The translations under genes were made by a program, and so were the position numbers. This document shows positions 8,558 through 16,867 of a stretch of 64,000 nucleotides of DNA, one piece after another. The notes beneath the pieces are model-generated. The model did not search any database. It was not told where the DNA came from and worked only from the letters and a program-made list of their open reading frames with translations. Source of the DNA: Pontiellaceae bacterium B12227 (lineage in GTDB: Bacteria > Verrucomicrobiota > Kiritimatiellia > Kiritimatiellales > Pontiellaceae); contig JAROAZ010000010.1 in NCBI GenBank assembly GCA_029432775.1, positions 62,001-126,000 on the forward strand, given 5' to 3'. Numbering within the stretch: the first letter of the stretch is position 1; every line of letters begins with the position of its first letter.

Positions 8558-11500
8558 CTATTCGCCTTTGCCAAATGATTCGGATATGATGATTTCAGGC
8601 TTCATTGCCGAAAAGCCCTTAATGGTGAAGGGTTGGCTCAATGATTCGTCGAGTTCGTCCAACGGATACTTATTGATGATCTTCATCACCGCATCGAGAA
8701 TATCAACATTGCCCATCTTTACTTTTTTCATGTTGCGCTGAAGCTTGTTGATGTCGCGCTGAAGATTCTGGAACTTGGCCAGTTTGATGGCCTTTTTTGC
8801 CGCGTTGATCTTATGCCGCTCCACCTCTCCGGTAATCGGTAGCTTGGTCAATGCCGATAAAAAAGCCAGCGACTTTTTCTCATGCGGATTTTGGTGGGCA
8901 TCGACCGCATGGGTACCAACGGCATCCGACTTCAATTTTTCCGCAAAATCGGTGATGGCCAACGCAACCTGATCGTGGTGCTGTTCATGAAGAGGAATGG
9001 CGGATTCAGGCAGTTCAGCTTTGAACTGGCGAGCGCACTCGACAAACGTCAGTTCGTCAACCTCTCCGCTCTTCTGCACAAAATAAAATGCATCGCGCCG
9101 TTCGTTACGGATAAAACAGAGCGTCGTCCGATCCTTAGTTTTGTCCTTGCGTCCAGCCCGCGCCCGTAACGGCATGTTCTTGATTATCCTGAACTGTTCG
9201 GGATGCTGCTCTTTGAAGCGTCGCAGTTCCATCAGATACACCAAATGCTCGTCGCGATCTTCCTTGTGGTTCTTCTCGAATAGGCCGAAGTTTTCCACCA
9301 GTTCATCTTGAGAATAGATCTGGCTGTCTTCGCCCAGCGCGGAATGAAACGCCTGCAACTTCATTAACGCCTTCTTTTTTAGTTCAATATCATCGTCGAC
9401 CTTGGCGGTCGGATAGAAAATGTAGTTATGAATGACAGGGGCATGAGAGCCAATGCGATTTACGCGGCCGATGCGTTGCATAAGGCGGGTAGAGTTCCAA
9501 GGAGTGTCGTAGTTCACAATCACATTGGCCCGGTGCAGGTTAATGCCTTCCGCCAGCACCTCGGTTGAGATGATGATGTCGTAGTCATATTTCTGCTCGG
9601 CAATCGGTATGTTGGCATCAAAATTCTGCCTTACCGTCTGTCGCATCGTATGGCGATTGCTGGCGTCGATACTCAGAATCCGTTTGAAGCCTTTCTTCTT
9701 CAGTCCCTTGAACAGATAGTCCGTAGTTTCCTTCGATTCAGAAAAAACAATGAGCTTCTTATTCGGGTTTTGATCAGGATCAAACAGGATGTCATCCATA
9801 TAACGGATAAACTCTTCCAGCTTGGGGTCTTGCTCGACCGCATTCCATCGCTCTACCAACTCGGCAAGGATGGCTGCGTCGTTCTGCAAGCCCTCCAGAA
9901 AATCCGTTTCAAAATCTTCGGGAGTGCATACCTGAATGGTGGGATCGGTATCCTGCGACTCAATAATCAGATCAATCAGTTCATCTTCCCGATCCTCAAC
10001 AATGAACTCGGTCACTTTGAGATTCGGAGCAATATAGATCGTGCCATTCACGAACATGGTCAACATGGCTATGGTCGCTTCGTGGAAACGGCCCAACGAC
10101 ATCTTGAAGGCATGAAAACTACTGTCGATACGTTTGACCAAAAGCGTCTTCATAATTTTGGCCAACTGAGTCGATAGCATATCCGCATTGGCATACATCA
10201 TCTTCTTGCTCGGAACTAAATACTCGATGGCACGGTACCGGTTATAGGTCAGCCCCATCTTTGGATTGCTGATCACGTTCATCGTGTGGTCGTAAAGCTC
10301 ATCAAGATCGGCATCGAGTTTGTAAAGAATTTTTTCGGGAGGGAGAACCTTGGGGAATATAATGCCCTGTGATTTAAGGTCGGACTCGTATTCTTCGTGT
10401 TCACTCAAATCCGTTCGGGTGCGGCGAACCGTCAGCGGCTTAACCACCTTTTCACGAATGCGTTCATAGATGCGCCGAACATCCGTCTGCACCGTTTCGA
10501 GGGAGCGTTGTTTCTTTGCCTTTTCATACGCATCGCCGCATTGGTTGAAAAAACGTTGCAGGTTTGCAATTTCGAGGGTGGAGTCCTTCCCGTCCTGAAA
10601 TAGGAATACCAGATTGCGGATGTCGTCTGGACGGTTGTTCAACGGCGTTGCGGAAACCAGCATGACTTTTTTCCTCGCAAAACTGCCATCGGGAAATTGC
10701 TGACGGGTCGGAGCCTTGCAAATCCGCTGTAGGGCATCATAAGCCTCGGCAGTGTCATTTCTGAATTTGTGCGCTTCGTCCACGATGATCAAATCGTAGA
10801 TGCGGGGATCTTTGATCTTATGCAGGCTTCCATTCGTAATGATATTAAAGTTGTGCAGGCCGAACTTATCCATCGTTTCCTGCCAATTATCCTTTAACGC
10901 CGGAGGCACAACAACCAGCACCCGACTGATGTGCGAGGGATAGCCGTTGGTATAGAAAAACTTTTTGGCAATCAGGGTCGCAATCACGGTCTTACCTAGA
11001 CCAACCACATCGGCCAGGAAAAATCCGTTGTGTTTCCGAAGCAGTTCAAACCCCTGATTCACCGCATCCACCTGATAGGAAAGCCGAAGGAATCCCTTGG
11101 GCAGGTCGGAGACGGAGCTGGGATCAAATTCAACGCTTTTACCGAAATATTCGATCAGGAACTTGATATAGATTTCGTAGGGCGTGAACTCATCGTTAAG
11201 GAAGGTTTGTTTCTTCAGGCCGCCGATTTCCTTGGGCAGGATGGATACCGATTCCTTCCACAACTTTTCAAATTCGTCGGTGGCAAACTTCACATCCTCG
11301 TAATCGCGGAGCAGGACATTGAACTCATAGTTAGCCGTTTCCTTTGCCCCCAGCCCAGCATCGGTAAGGTTGGACGAACCCGTAATGACGCTACCCGGCT
11401 TATGTTCGTTAAACGTGTCGGAGCGGAAAATATATATTTTTGCATGTAGATTCTTTTCAGGGTGGGCTCGGATCTCAATCTTTTCGGAAACAATGTCTTC

Positions 11501-11842
11501 CACAAACTGGACAATTCCACCCTCAACTTTGCGTTCATAGACCGCCGATTGAATGTCCTTCTTAATCTCCCGCATGAATACGTCAACGGTTTGCTGAGCA
11601 TCCCCCTTAAATAACAAACCCTTCGACTGATACTTGGCGACGATTTCATCGACGTTAATGCCAACAAGAATGCGGATATGAGGAACGTTATCGAGGTAGG
11701 GGCGGATGGAGAAATATCCGGAAGCACGGAAATATCCGACCAACGCATCGAAGAACTCAATGTCGGTATTATGCTCGAACACACCCGCGAATTTCTTCAA
11801 CAGCGTGTTTTCCCCTTCATTCGTAAAAAACTTTGTACTCAC
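8558..11842 (-). CDS. PLD-domain SNF2-family helicase (restriction-type)
   Basis: A 1094-residue protein. Residues ~20-200 are a phospholipase D-like domain with HAK (133-135) and GSSN (155-158), which in related proteins can act as a nuclease. Then comes a SNF2/superfamily-2 motor: GLGKT (281-285), DEAH (355-358), SATPLNN as motif III, and QRIGRVNRIG as motif VI. Such helicases pair with Eco57I-like methyltransferases in multi-gene restriction systems, where they would translocate along DNA and support cleavage of unmodified phage DNA. The start is GTG at 11842 with a GGGTGG box upstream. The methyltransferase follows 2 bases after its stop, so the two form one operon. The exact named system is not clear from sequence alone. 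Confidence 0.9.
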   Translation of the reverse strand: MSTKFFTNEGENTLLKKFAGVFEHNTDIEFFDALVGYFRASGYFSIRPYLDNVPHIRILVGINVDEIVAKYQSKGLLFKGDAQQTVDVFMREIKKDIQSAVYERKVEGGIVQFVEDIVSEKIEIRAHPEKNLHAKIYIFRSDTFNEHKPGSVITGSSNLTDAGLGAKETANYEFNVLLRDYEDVKFATDEFEKLWKESVSILPKEIGGLKKQTFLNDEFTPYEIYIKFLIEYFGKSVEFDPSSVSDLPKGFLRLSYQVDAVNQGFELLRKHNGFFLADVVGLGKTVIATLIAKKFFYTNGYPSHISRVLVVVPPALKDNWQETMDKFGLHNFNIITNGSLHKIKDPRIYDLIIVDEAHKFRNDTAEAYDALQRICKAPTRQQFPDGSFARKKVMLVSATPLNNRPDDIRNLVFLFQDGKDSTLEIANLQRFFNQCGDAYEKAKKQRSLETVQTDVRRIYERIREKVVKPLTVRRTRTDLSEHEEYESDLKSQGIIFPKVLPPEKILYKLDADLDELYDHTMNVISNPKMGLTYNRYRAIEYLVPSKKMMYANADMLSTQLAKIMKTLLVKRIDSSFHAFKMSLGRFHEATIAMLTMFVNGTIYIAPNLKVTEFIVEDREDELIDLIIESQDTDPTIQVCTPEDFETDFLEGLQNDAAILAELVERWNAVEQDPKLEEFIRYMDDILFDPDQNPNKKLIVFSESKETTDYLFKGLKKKGFKRILSIDASNRHTMRQTVRQNFDANIPIAEQKYDYDIIISTEVLAEGINLHRANVIVNYDTPWNSTRLMQRIGRVNRIGSHAPVIHNYIFYPTAKVDDDIELKKKALMKLQAFHSALGEDSQIYSQDELVENFGLFEKNHKEDRDEHLVYLMELRRFKEQHPEQFRIIKNMPLRARAGRKDKTKDRTTLCFIRNERRDAFYFVQKSGEVDELTFVECARQFKAELPESAIPLHEQHHDQVALAITDFAEKLKSDAVGTHAVDAHQNPHEKKSLAFLSALTKLPITGEVERHKINAAKKAIKLAKFQNLQRDINKLQRNMKKVKMGNVDILDAVMKIINKYPLDELDESLSQPFTIKGFSAMKPEIIISESFGKGE

Positions 11843-11934
11843 TCAACCCACCCTATTTGTCAAATACGCATATAATCTTGAAAGACTATAGGCGAATAGG
11901 GCATTCAGCAAGCAGAAGGCAGAGAAATAGGGAT

Positions 11935-12378
11935 TCAGGAACCACGATACATGTCTCGCCAATCCTGAATAGCTGAGCTACTGACAAAAGATGGCTCTGG
12001 CATCGTTTCCTTGTGGACATCTTCCACAGATTGGGGCGCGATTTTAGGATCGTCAAAAATGGCAAACCAAAGTTCGCTGCTGGCTCGATAGGTTTCTATC
12101 TGTAGGCCTTCAGGAGTAATAGCCATATAGATTTTCTTTTTCTTGTAGGACTGCACTAATTCCAACAACCCCTTGTAGCGGATGAAGCAAACGCCCTTTT
12201 CGGTAATCATGGCCGGCGCGGAAATACCCAAGCCATTCGCTTCCAACTCTACCTCCATATTGTATGCCTTAATCCGCAAATACTGATTTTTCTTTTGCCG
12301 GGAGACCGATGCCATATCTCGATGGCCAGCCAGTTTCAGTAATCGAACCAAATGTTTCTTATCTATGACGAACTTCAT
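11935..12378 (-). CDS. Small protein resembling one sliding-clamp domain
   Basis: A 147-residue protein starting at an ATG with a GGGGGA box 5 bases upstream. The first ~110 residues follow the pattern of domain 1 of the DNA polymerase III beta clamp: MKFVIDKKHLVRLLKL, a strand near LEANGLGISA, the helix KGLLELV, and TPEGLQIET followed by a strand pair ending in AIFDDP. A full clamp has three such domains (~370 residues), so this would be a single-domain relative with a disordered tail. It opens the leftward defence island, 92 bases before the helicase, and may be its first cistron. The similarity is by eye; an unrelated hypothetical protein is possible. Confidence 0.6.
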   Translation of the reverse strand: MKFVIDKKHLVRLLKLAGHRDMASVSRQKKNQYLRIKAYNMEVELEANGLGISAPAMITEKGVCFIRYKGLLELVQSYKKKKIYMAITPEGLQIETYRASSELWFAIFDDPKIAPQSVEDVHKETMPEPSFVSSSAIQDWRDMYRGS

Positions 12379-12715
12379 CTCAATCCCCCTGCCCTGAATG
12401 AATATTCAGAGGATACGCCCCTCTTGATCAAGATGTCCAGCCATCGAGCGCATACACTACCTCCCTAGACGCATCGTTCCATCACCACCTCCCCACCTCG
12501 TATGGTACCAAAATGGGGTGTGGGGGGGGGTCTTGTTTGATCCGCGCCTTACAACTCACCCCCGACCACGACTCAAAAATCTCTTGCGAGGGGTGCCCAT
12601 GTACGGAAGGTGAAAAATGTTTCCACTTTGTTTCCACCTCTGCTCAGTTTTGATCACAGACTATCAGAGGCCATCAACATCTACCCCAAAAGATTGGACG
12701 CATGCTTAAGGCAGT
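12379..12715. other. Gene-free island/tRNA junction
   Basis: 337 bases without a credible gene between the first island gene and the tRNA terminator. It holds a nine-G run (12532-12540) and no recognisable integrase remnant or inverted repeat. The promoter for the leftward island genes should lie here, but no convincing -35/-10 pair was found. Confidence 0.4.
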
Positions 12716-12745
12716 AAAAAAGGGCCTATCCGTCAGGATAGACCC
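12716..12745 (-). terminator. Rho-independent terminator of the tRNA
   Basis: On the minus strand, GGGTCTATCC and GGATAGGCCC form a 10-bp stem (one T-G pair) with the 4-base loop TGAC, followed by TTTTTT. It starts 9 bases after the tRNA CCA end. Confidence 0.9.
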
Positions 12746-12754
12746 CATATAATA

Positions 12755-12831
12755 TGGTGGGCCTGGAGGGACTTGAACCCCCGACAAAGAGATTATGAGT
12801 CTCCTGCTCTGACCGACTGAGCTACAGGCCC
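12755..12831 (-). tRNA. tRNA with CAU anticodon, probably tRNA-Ile2
   Basis: A 77-base cloverleaf: acceptor stem GGGCCTG/CAGGCCC, D-arm AGCTCAGTCGGTCAGAGC, anticodon loop CTCATAA (anticodon CAT), T-arm GGGGGTTCAAGTCCCTC, and an encoded CCA end. The anticodon arm AGGAGACTCATAATCTC and variable region look closer to the lysidine-modified isoleucine tRNA (reads AUA) than to elongator Met tRNA, but CAU alone cannot decide. Its 3' end faces the defence island, the usual orientation for tRNA-targeted integration. Confidence 0.93.
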
Positions 12832-12899
12832 TGAAAATTGAGTCCGCAAGAAATACAGGAATGAACCGAAGCAAGGCAAGGGACATTTCCTATTTTGTA

Positions 12900-12916
12900 T
12901 TTCCAAAGGTTGGAAA
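12900..12916. repeat. Dispersed palindrome TTCCAA-N3-TTGGAA
   Basis: Exact intergenic copy (centre AGG) between the tRNA and a terminator; the arms extend outward to TTTCCAA/TTGGAAA and one further A/T pair. Confidence 0.85.
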
Positions 12917-12917
12917 T

Positions 12918-12944
12918 AAAAAAGCGACTGCCAGGGCAATCGCT
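12918..12944 (-). terminator. Rho-independent terminator
   Basis: On the minus strand, AGCGATTGCC and GGCAGTCGCT pair over 10 positions (one wobble), followed by a run of T. It ends the leftward gene at 12971-13582. Confidence 0.85.
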
Positions 12945-12970
12945 CTTTGAAATCGATGTTTCAGGTCGAT

Positions 12971-13582
12971 TTAGTAATCATTTCCCGGATCAGTTGCAGA
13001 AGGAATCGCTTTTTTAAAGGCCTCCTGCTGGCCGTCGCCGACTGACAGCACATTGCCATCGCGATCGAACTTGGTTAATGGACCGAGTGTGCGGATGAAT
13101 TCAATCTGCTTGTCGTTCAAGGAACGGCCGCTGCGGGTGGTTACAATTTTACCTTCATGGTCGGTAATGACGACAAGATATGTTTCGTAGGTTCCGCCGA
13201 CGTTTATGTTTCCGCTGGTTTTTCCAATGGGATACAGGGGGCTTCTATATTCGTAGGCATTGTCTTTTGCCTTATCAAACGTGCCGGATCCTTTTTTGGT
13301 ATCAATGACAACGTAATGACCGGTATGAATTTCTTTTCCAATCACATAGAGCTCGGCAGTAACCGGATCGTCCCACGGCTGACCGCTTGCTTTGCGGATT
13401 TTCACAATCACCTGAACGTTTTCAACTTTTGCTTCACCATCGCGCCCTGCACCGATCGTACGGCGACTGCGCTTTGTGGAAACATCCACATCCACACGCA
13501 GCGGGAATTTAGTCTGAGCACTGGCCATCAGAGTTGAACCAACAATTGAAATCGCTAAAACACTTGTCATTAAACTTTTCAT
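12971..13582 (-). CDS. Secreted protein of unknown function
   Basis: A 203-residue protein with a clear signal peptide (charged MKS, hydrophobic core, likely cut after ASA near residue 22). The mature part is beta-rich with Lys/Arg-rich patches and no motif I recognise. Strands around NVQVIVKIRK and ETYLVVITDH suggest one or two beta-sandwich domains. The ATG at 13582 has a GGAGG box 6 bases upstream, and a strong terminator follows the stop. It shares the strand of the 3D-domain and lipoprotein genes upstream, but a 58-base gap and its own terminator allow separate expression. Probably periplasmic or exported; function unknown. Confidence 0.8.
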   Translation of the reverse strand: MKSLMTSVLAISIVGSTLMASAQTKFPLRVDVDVSTKRSRRTIGAGRDGEAKVENVQVIVKIRKASGQPWDDPVTAELYVIGKEIHTGHYVVIDTKKGSGTFDKAKDNAYEYRSPLYPIGKTSGNINVGGTYETYLVVITDHEGKIVTTRSGRSLNDKQIEFIRTLGPLTKFDRDGNVLSVGDGQQEAFKKAIPSATDPGNDY

Positions 13583-13640
13583 TTCATGCCTCCATTGAAG
13601 TTTTAAATACGTATAAAATATTACCCGATCCTAAGCAATA

Positions 13641-14165
13641 TTAATTCCTACCTGTTCCCTGTTCCTCCGAGTTTGTGATGACCTTCGGGGGCAGCCAGAC
13701 CCTCACCTTTTTCTTTTTGACACCCCATTGACGGGCAAACCAGTGGTTCGGCCGATAAAGATCGATGTGCTGCCCTTTAATTGCACCGCCGGTATCTTTG
13801 ACCACTCCATAGCCATAACCGGGAATATGCATGACGGTACCGTAGGGATAGATGGAGGTATCGGCGGCCAGGATTCCGGGCCGCACCATGGCCCCTGACG
13901 AGGTTTTGCCCACATGCTTAAGCCGCATGCTGAACGTTCCGGTTTTCTGATAGGGAATCAGCAAAAACCACTTATAGCTGCAGCATCGGCGACAGTGGCA
14001 ATAGGAGGTGGTTTCCATCTCGACCTCGATCGGCTGCACCCCTTTGGGAGGGCGTATCCATTTGGGAAAGTAGAAGCGCCCTTCCGCCATAAACCAAAAA
14101 CCGATCAATACAGCCACCAGGATTTTCCAGTTTCTGACCCTGTGGAGAATACGGCGAAAACGCAT
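13641..14165 (-). CDS. 3D-domain (MltA/RlpA-like barrel) cell-envelope protein
   Basis: About 174 residues. An N-terminal membrane anchor (roughly residues 12-27) is followed by a CHCRRCC cysteine cluster and then a 3D domain with its three aspartates: AADTSIYPYGT, VKDTGGAIKG and HIDLY. 3D domains form the double-psi barrel of MltA-type lytic transglycosylases, so a role in peptidoglycan cleavage or binding outside the inner membrane is likely. I chose the ATG at 14165 over an upstream TTG at 14174, because the TTG lies inside a copy of the dispersed palindrome and neither start has a clear ribosome site. It follows the lipoprotein gene closely and probably shares its promoter. Confidence 0.85.
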   Translation of the reverse strand: MRFRRILHRVRNWKILVAVLIGFWFMAEGRFYFPKWIRPPKGVQPIEVEMETTSYCHCRRCCSYKWFLLIPYQKTGTFSMRLKHVGKTSSGAMVRPGILAADTSIYPYGTVMHIPGYGYGVVKDTGGAIKGQHIDLYRPNHWFARQWGVKKKKVRVWLPPKVITNSEEQGTGRN

Positions 14166-14168
14166 GGG

Positions 14169-14183
14169 TTCCAATCGTTGGAA
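14169..14183. repeat. Dispersed palindrome TTCCAA-N3-TTGGAA
   Basis: Exact copy (centre TCG) in the short gap between the lipoprotein stop and the 3D-protein start, where it would also fold in the mRNA. Confidence 0.8.
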
Positions 14184-14194
14184 ATTGTCCTGAC

Positions 14195-14761
14195 CTAGCG
14201 GGCCCTGAGCTGCTTTCGCAACGACTTGAGATCACGTTCGGCCAGCCGAACTTCAACTTTGGCATCTTCGATGGCGGAAAGATCCGGATCCGAAGCGATG
14301 AGGGCCTCGTAGTGCGGTGTCATTTCGTCGGCACTCAGAGTTTCTTTGGCGATGAGCGTTGAGAGCCAGACCGATGCATGACGATATTTAGGATTGGGGT
14401 CGCTGGCCGTTTGCGCAGCGTATTCTTTGGCGGCGGGATAGTCCCGCTCCACCAAAGCCATCAGGCCTTTATAGTTGGTATCGCCGTATTCGGCTTTCAG
14501 ATCGCGGTCTTTTCCGGAACCGTGCACGGCCCCCATGGTGGCCCCGGTTGCTCCGCCAACGGCCGCACTCTGCGCGGCCCGCTGGAGCGGATCGCCACTG
14601 AACAGTCCCCAGAAGAAGCCGGAAACGGCTCCGCCGAGCGCGCCGTAGGTTGCACCTTTTTTGGCCTCCTCCCCTGCGTGCGATTTGGTTTTACAGCCTG
14701 ATATCGCCATGGATGAAGCCAGAAGCCCGATGACCAGGACCCGTGTAGTATGTATCTGCAT
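14195..14761 (-). CDS. Glycine-zipper lipoprotein with helical C-terminus
   Basis: A 188-residue protein with a lipoprotein signal: hydrophobic stretch, then ISGC giving lipidated Cys23. Residues ~35-80 are a Gly/Ala-rich glycine zipper (GALGGAVSGFFWGLFSG and GGATGATMGAVHG) able to insert in or pack against a membrane. The C-terminal ~100 residues are charged helices of TPR-like character. Similar outer-membrane lipoproteins help envelope integrity, but the exact role is unknown. The start has AAAGG 7 bases upstream and a promoter-like pair at 14787-14814. It leads the operon with the 3D-domain gene. Confidence 0.8.
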   Translation of the reverse strand: MQIHTTRVLVIGLLASSMAISGCKTKSHAGEEAKKGATYGALGGAVSGFFWGLFSGDPLQRAAQSAAVGGATGATMGAVHGSGKDRDLKAEYGDTNYKGLMALVERDYPAAKEYAAQTASDPNPKYRHASVWLSTLIAKETLSADEMTPHYEALIASDPDLSAIEDAKVEVRLAERDLKSLRKQLRAR

Positions 14762-14786
14762 AGAGTACCTTTAGTTGAATGAGCCT

Positions 14787-14814
14787 ATCATAGGTTTCTG
14801 AACATCAATGTAAA
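14787..14814 (-). promoter_or_regulatory. Sigma70-type promoter for the lipoprotein operon
   Basis: On the minus strand, TTTACA and TATGAT are separated by 16 bases, ending 26 bases before the lipoprotein ATG. Confidence 0.45.
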
Positions 14815-14876
14815 GAGCTTACAAAGTTTTCAATGATTGGAACCGGGGCACGGAAAAATCTAAAGGGGGCGAACGC

Positions 14877-14905
14877 TTGAAGGGCACCAACCAAATTGCT
14901 ACATT
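14877..14905 (+). promoter_or_regulatory. Sigma70-type promoter for parE
   Basis: TTGAAG and TACATT with a 17-base spacer, 58 bases before the parE ATG. A near-copy of the dispersed palindrome (14828-14842, one mismatch) lies just upstream, between the two divergent promoters. Confidence 0.4.
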
Positions 14906-14963
14906 TTGTGGGTTTTAAGTCAATTTACAGCCATATCTTGTGGTTTAAGGGGAATTTAGGCAA

Positions 14964-16787
14964 ATGGCCGACAAGAAGAAGCACGAATATACAGAAGATA
15001 AAATCAAGACCCTGTCCTCGCTGGAGCACATCCGGCTGCGAACCGGCATGTACATCGGCCGCACAGGAAGCGGTGCGCATTACGACGACGGAATCTACAT
15101 TCTTGTTAAAGAAGTGATCGATAACGGCATCGATGAGTTCATTATGGGCCACGGCGACCGGATCGATGTCTCGATTGAAGAAGATATGGTCACCATCCGC
15201 GACTTTGGCCGGGGGATTCCGCTCGGGAAAGTGGTGGACTGTGTTTCCAAAATCAATACCGGTGCAAAATATAACGACGATGTCTTTCAGTTTTCTGTGG
15301 GCCTGAACGGCGTGGGCACCAAGGCGGTGAACGCCCTCTCGACCTATTTCCTTGTTCGTTCGCACCGCGACGGAAAATTTGTGGAGGCCGAGTTTGAGCT
15401 CGGCAATCTGGTTCGGGAGGAAAAAGGTAAGACCGATGAAGCAAACGGCACCTTTGTGGCCTTCTCGCCTGACTTGGATATTTTTAAAAAGTTTAAATTT
15501 AATGCCGACCATCTGGCCCGGCGGCTACGGTTTTATGCCTATCTGAACCCGAAGCTGAAGATCTGGTTCAACGGTGAGCTGTATCATTGCAAAGGCGGCC
15601 TGCTGGATTTGATACGCGATGAGAGCCAATACGAGAAACTCTATCCACCCTTCCACTACTCCGATAAAACACTGGAATTTGCCTTCACGCATACCAACCG
15701 TTTTTCGGAAGAGTATTATTCATTCGTGAACGGACAGTACACCTCGGATGGAGGAACCCATCTTTCTGCTTTCCGCGAAGGCCTGCTGCGCGGCATTAAT
15801 GATTTTGCCAATAAGAAGTTTTCCGGCGACGATGTCCGCGAAGGCGTTCTGGGGGCGGTCGCGATCCGCCTGAAAGAACCGATCTTCGAGAGCCAGACCA
15901 AAAATAAACTGGGCAATACCGAAATCCGCTCCGACCTCGTGGCCAAAGTTTCGCAGGCCGTGGCTGATTGCCTGCACCGGAACACCCCTGAAGCAAAAAA
16001 ACTGGTGGGCAAGATTGAGGAAACGCAGAAACTGCGCAAAGAGCTCAACTCCGTCAAAAAACTGGCGCGTGAACGCTCTAAATCCGTCTCGATCCGCATC
16101 CCGCAGCTCAAGGACTGCAAACACCACTTCAACCGCGACAAGCAGAAGCATCTGGAAACCCAGATCTTTATTACAGAGGGACAATCCGCCGCCGGCTCCA
16201 TTGTCAGTTGCCGCGATGCCAACAATCAGGCGATTTATACATTGAAAGGGAAACCCCTGAATGTGTGCGACCTGAAGCGCGACACGCTTTATAAAAACGT
16301 TGAGATCTACAACCTGATGCGCTCGCTCGATATTGAAGAGAATATCGACAACCTGCGTTTCAACAATGTGATTCTCGCCACCGACGCCGATGTTGATGGA
16401 TTGCATATCCGGAACCTGATGATTACCTTTTTCCTGCGCTTCTTTGAGTCGCTCGTTCGGGAGGGGCACCTGAAAATTCTGGAAACGCCGCTGTTCCGCG
16501 TACGCAATAAAAAGGAAACCATCTACTGCTACTCCGACGAAGAGCGGGAGCATGCGCTGAACAAACTGGGCCGCGGCGCGGAGATTACCCGATTTAAAGG
16601 ACTTGGAGAAATTTCGCCGAAGGAGTTCAAGGATTTCATCAGCGAAGACGGTATGCGCCTTTCCCAGGTGGACATCACCGGCGACCATTCCGTATCTGAA
16701 ATTCTCTCCTTTTACATGGGCAAGAATACGCCGGACCGCCGCGACTTCATTATGGAGAATCTGGTTGTTGATGCGGAAATGCTGTAG
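14964..16787 (+). CDS. parE: DNA topoisomerase IV-type subunit B (ParE/GyrB family)
   Basis: A 607-residue ATP-binding subunit of a type IIA topoisomerase. The GHKL ATPase is visible as KEVIDNGIDE, DFGRGIP and GLNGVGTKAVNALS. The transducer domain follows, then a TOPRIM domain with ITEGQSAAG and DADVDG, the acidic Mg-binding residues. It lacks the large insert of proteobacterial GyrB and is short, like ParE and the second GyrB-like set of chlamydia-type genomes. With the ParC-like subunit 80 bases downstream it should make a complete decatenating or relaxing enzyme in the cytoplasm. The call as topoisomerase IV rather than gyrase rests on size and pairing. Confidence 0.92.
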   Translation: MADKKKHEYTEDKIKTLSSLEHIRLRTGMYIGRTGSGAHYDDGIYILVKEVIDNGIDEFIMGHGDRIDVSIEEDMVTIRDFGRGIPLGKVVDCVSKINTGAKYNDDVFQFSVGLNGVGTKAVNALSTYFLVRSHRDGKFVEAEFELGNLVREEKGKTDEANGTFVAFSPDLDIFKKFKFNADHLARRLRFYAYLNPKLKIWFNGELYHCKGGLLDLIRDESQYEKLYPPFHYSDKTLEFAFTHTNRFSEEYYSFVNGQYTSDGGTHLSAFREGLLRGINDFANKKFSGDDVREGVLGAVAIRLKEPIFESQTKNKLGNTEIRSDLVAKVSQAVADCLHRNTPEAKKLVGKIEETQKLRKELNSVKKLARERSKSVSIRIPQLKDCKHHFNRDKQKHLETQIFITEGQSAAGSIVSCRDANNQAIYTLKGKPLNVCDLKRDTLYKNVEIYNLMRSLDIEENIDNLRFNNVILATDADVDGLHIRNLMITFFLRFFESLVREGHLKILETPLFRVRNKKETIYCYSDEEREHALNKLGRGAEITRFKGLGEISPKEFKDFISEDGMRLSQVDITGDHSVSEILSFYMGKNTPDRRDFIMENLVVDAEML

Positions 16788-16867
16788 AGAAATCAAGGCA
16801 TGAGGCACCGGGCAACAGGCACTGGTGAATGCTTAATACATAAAACTTAAAATATAAAACTGACTTC

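Noticed and set aside
15720-16808. 362-codon frame opposite parE
   Set aside because: Same reason; it starts in the parE-parC gap with no ribosome site.
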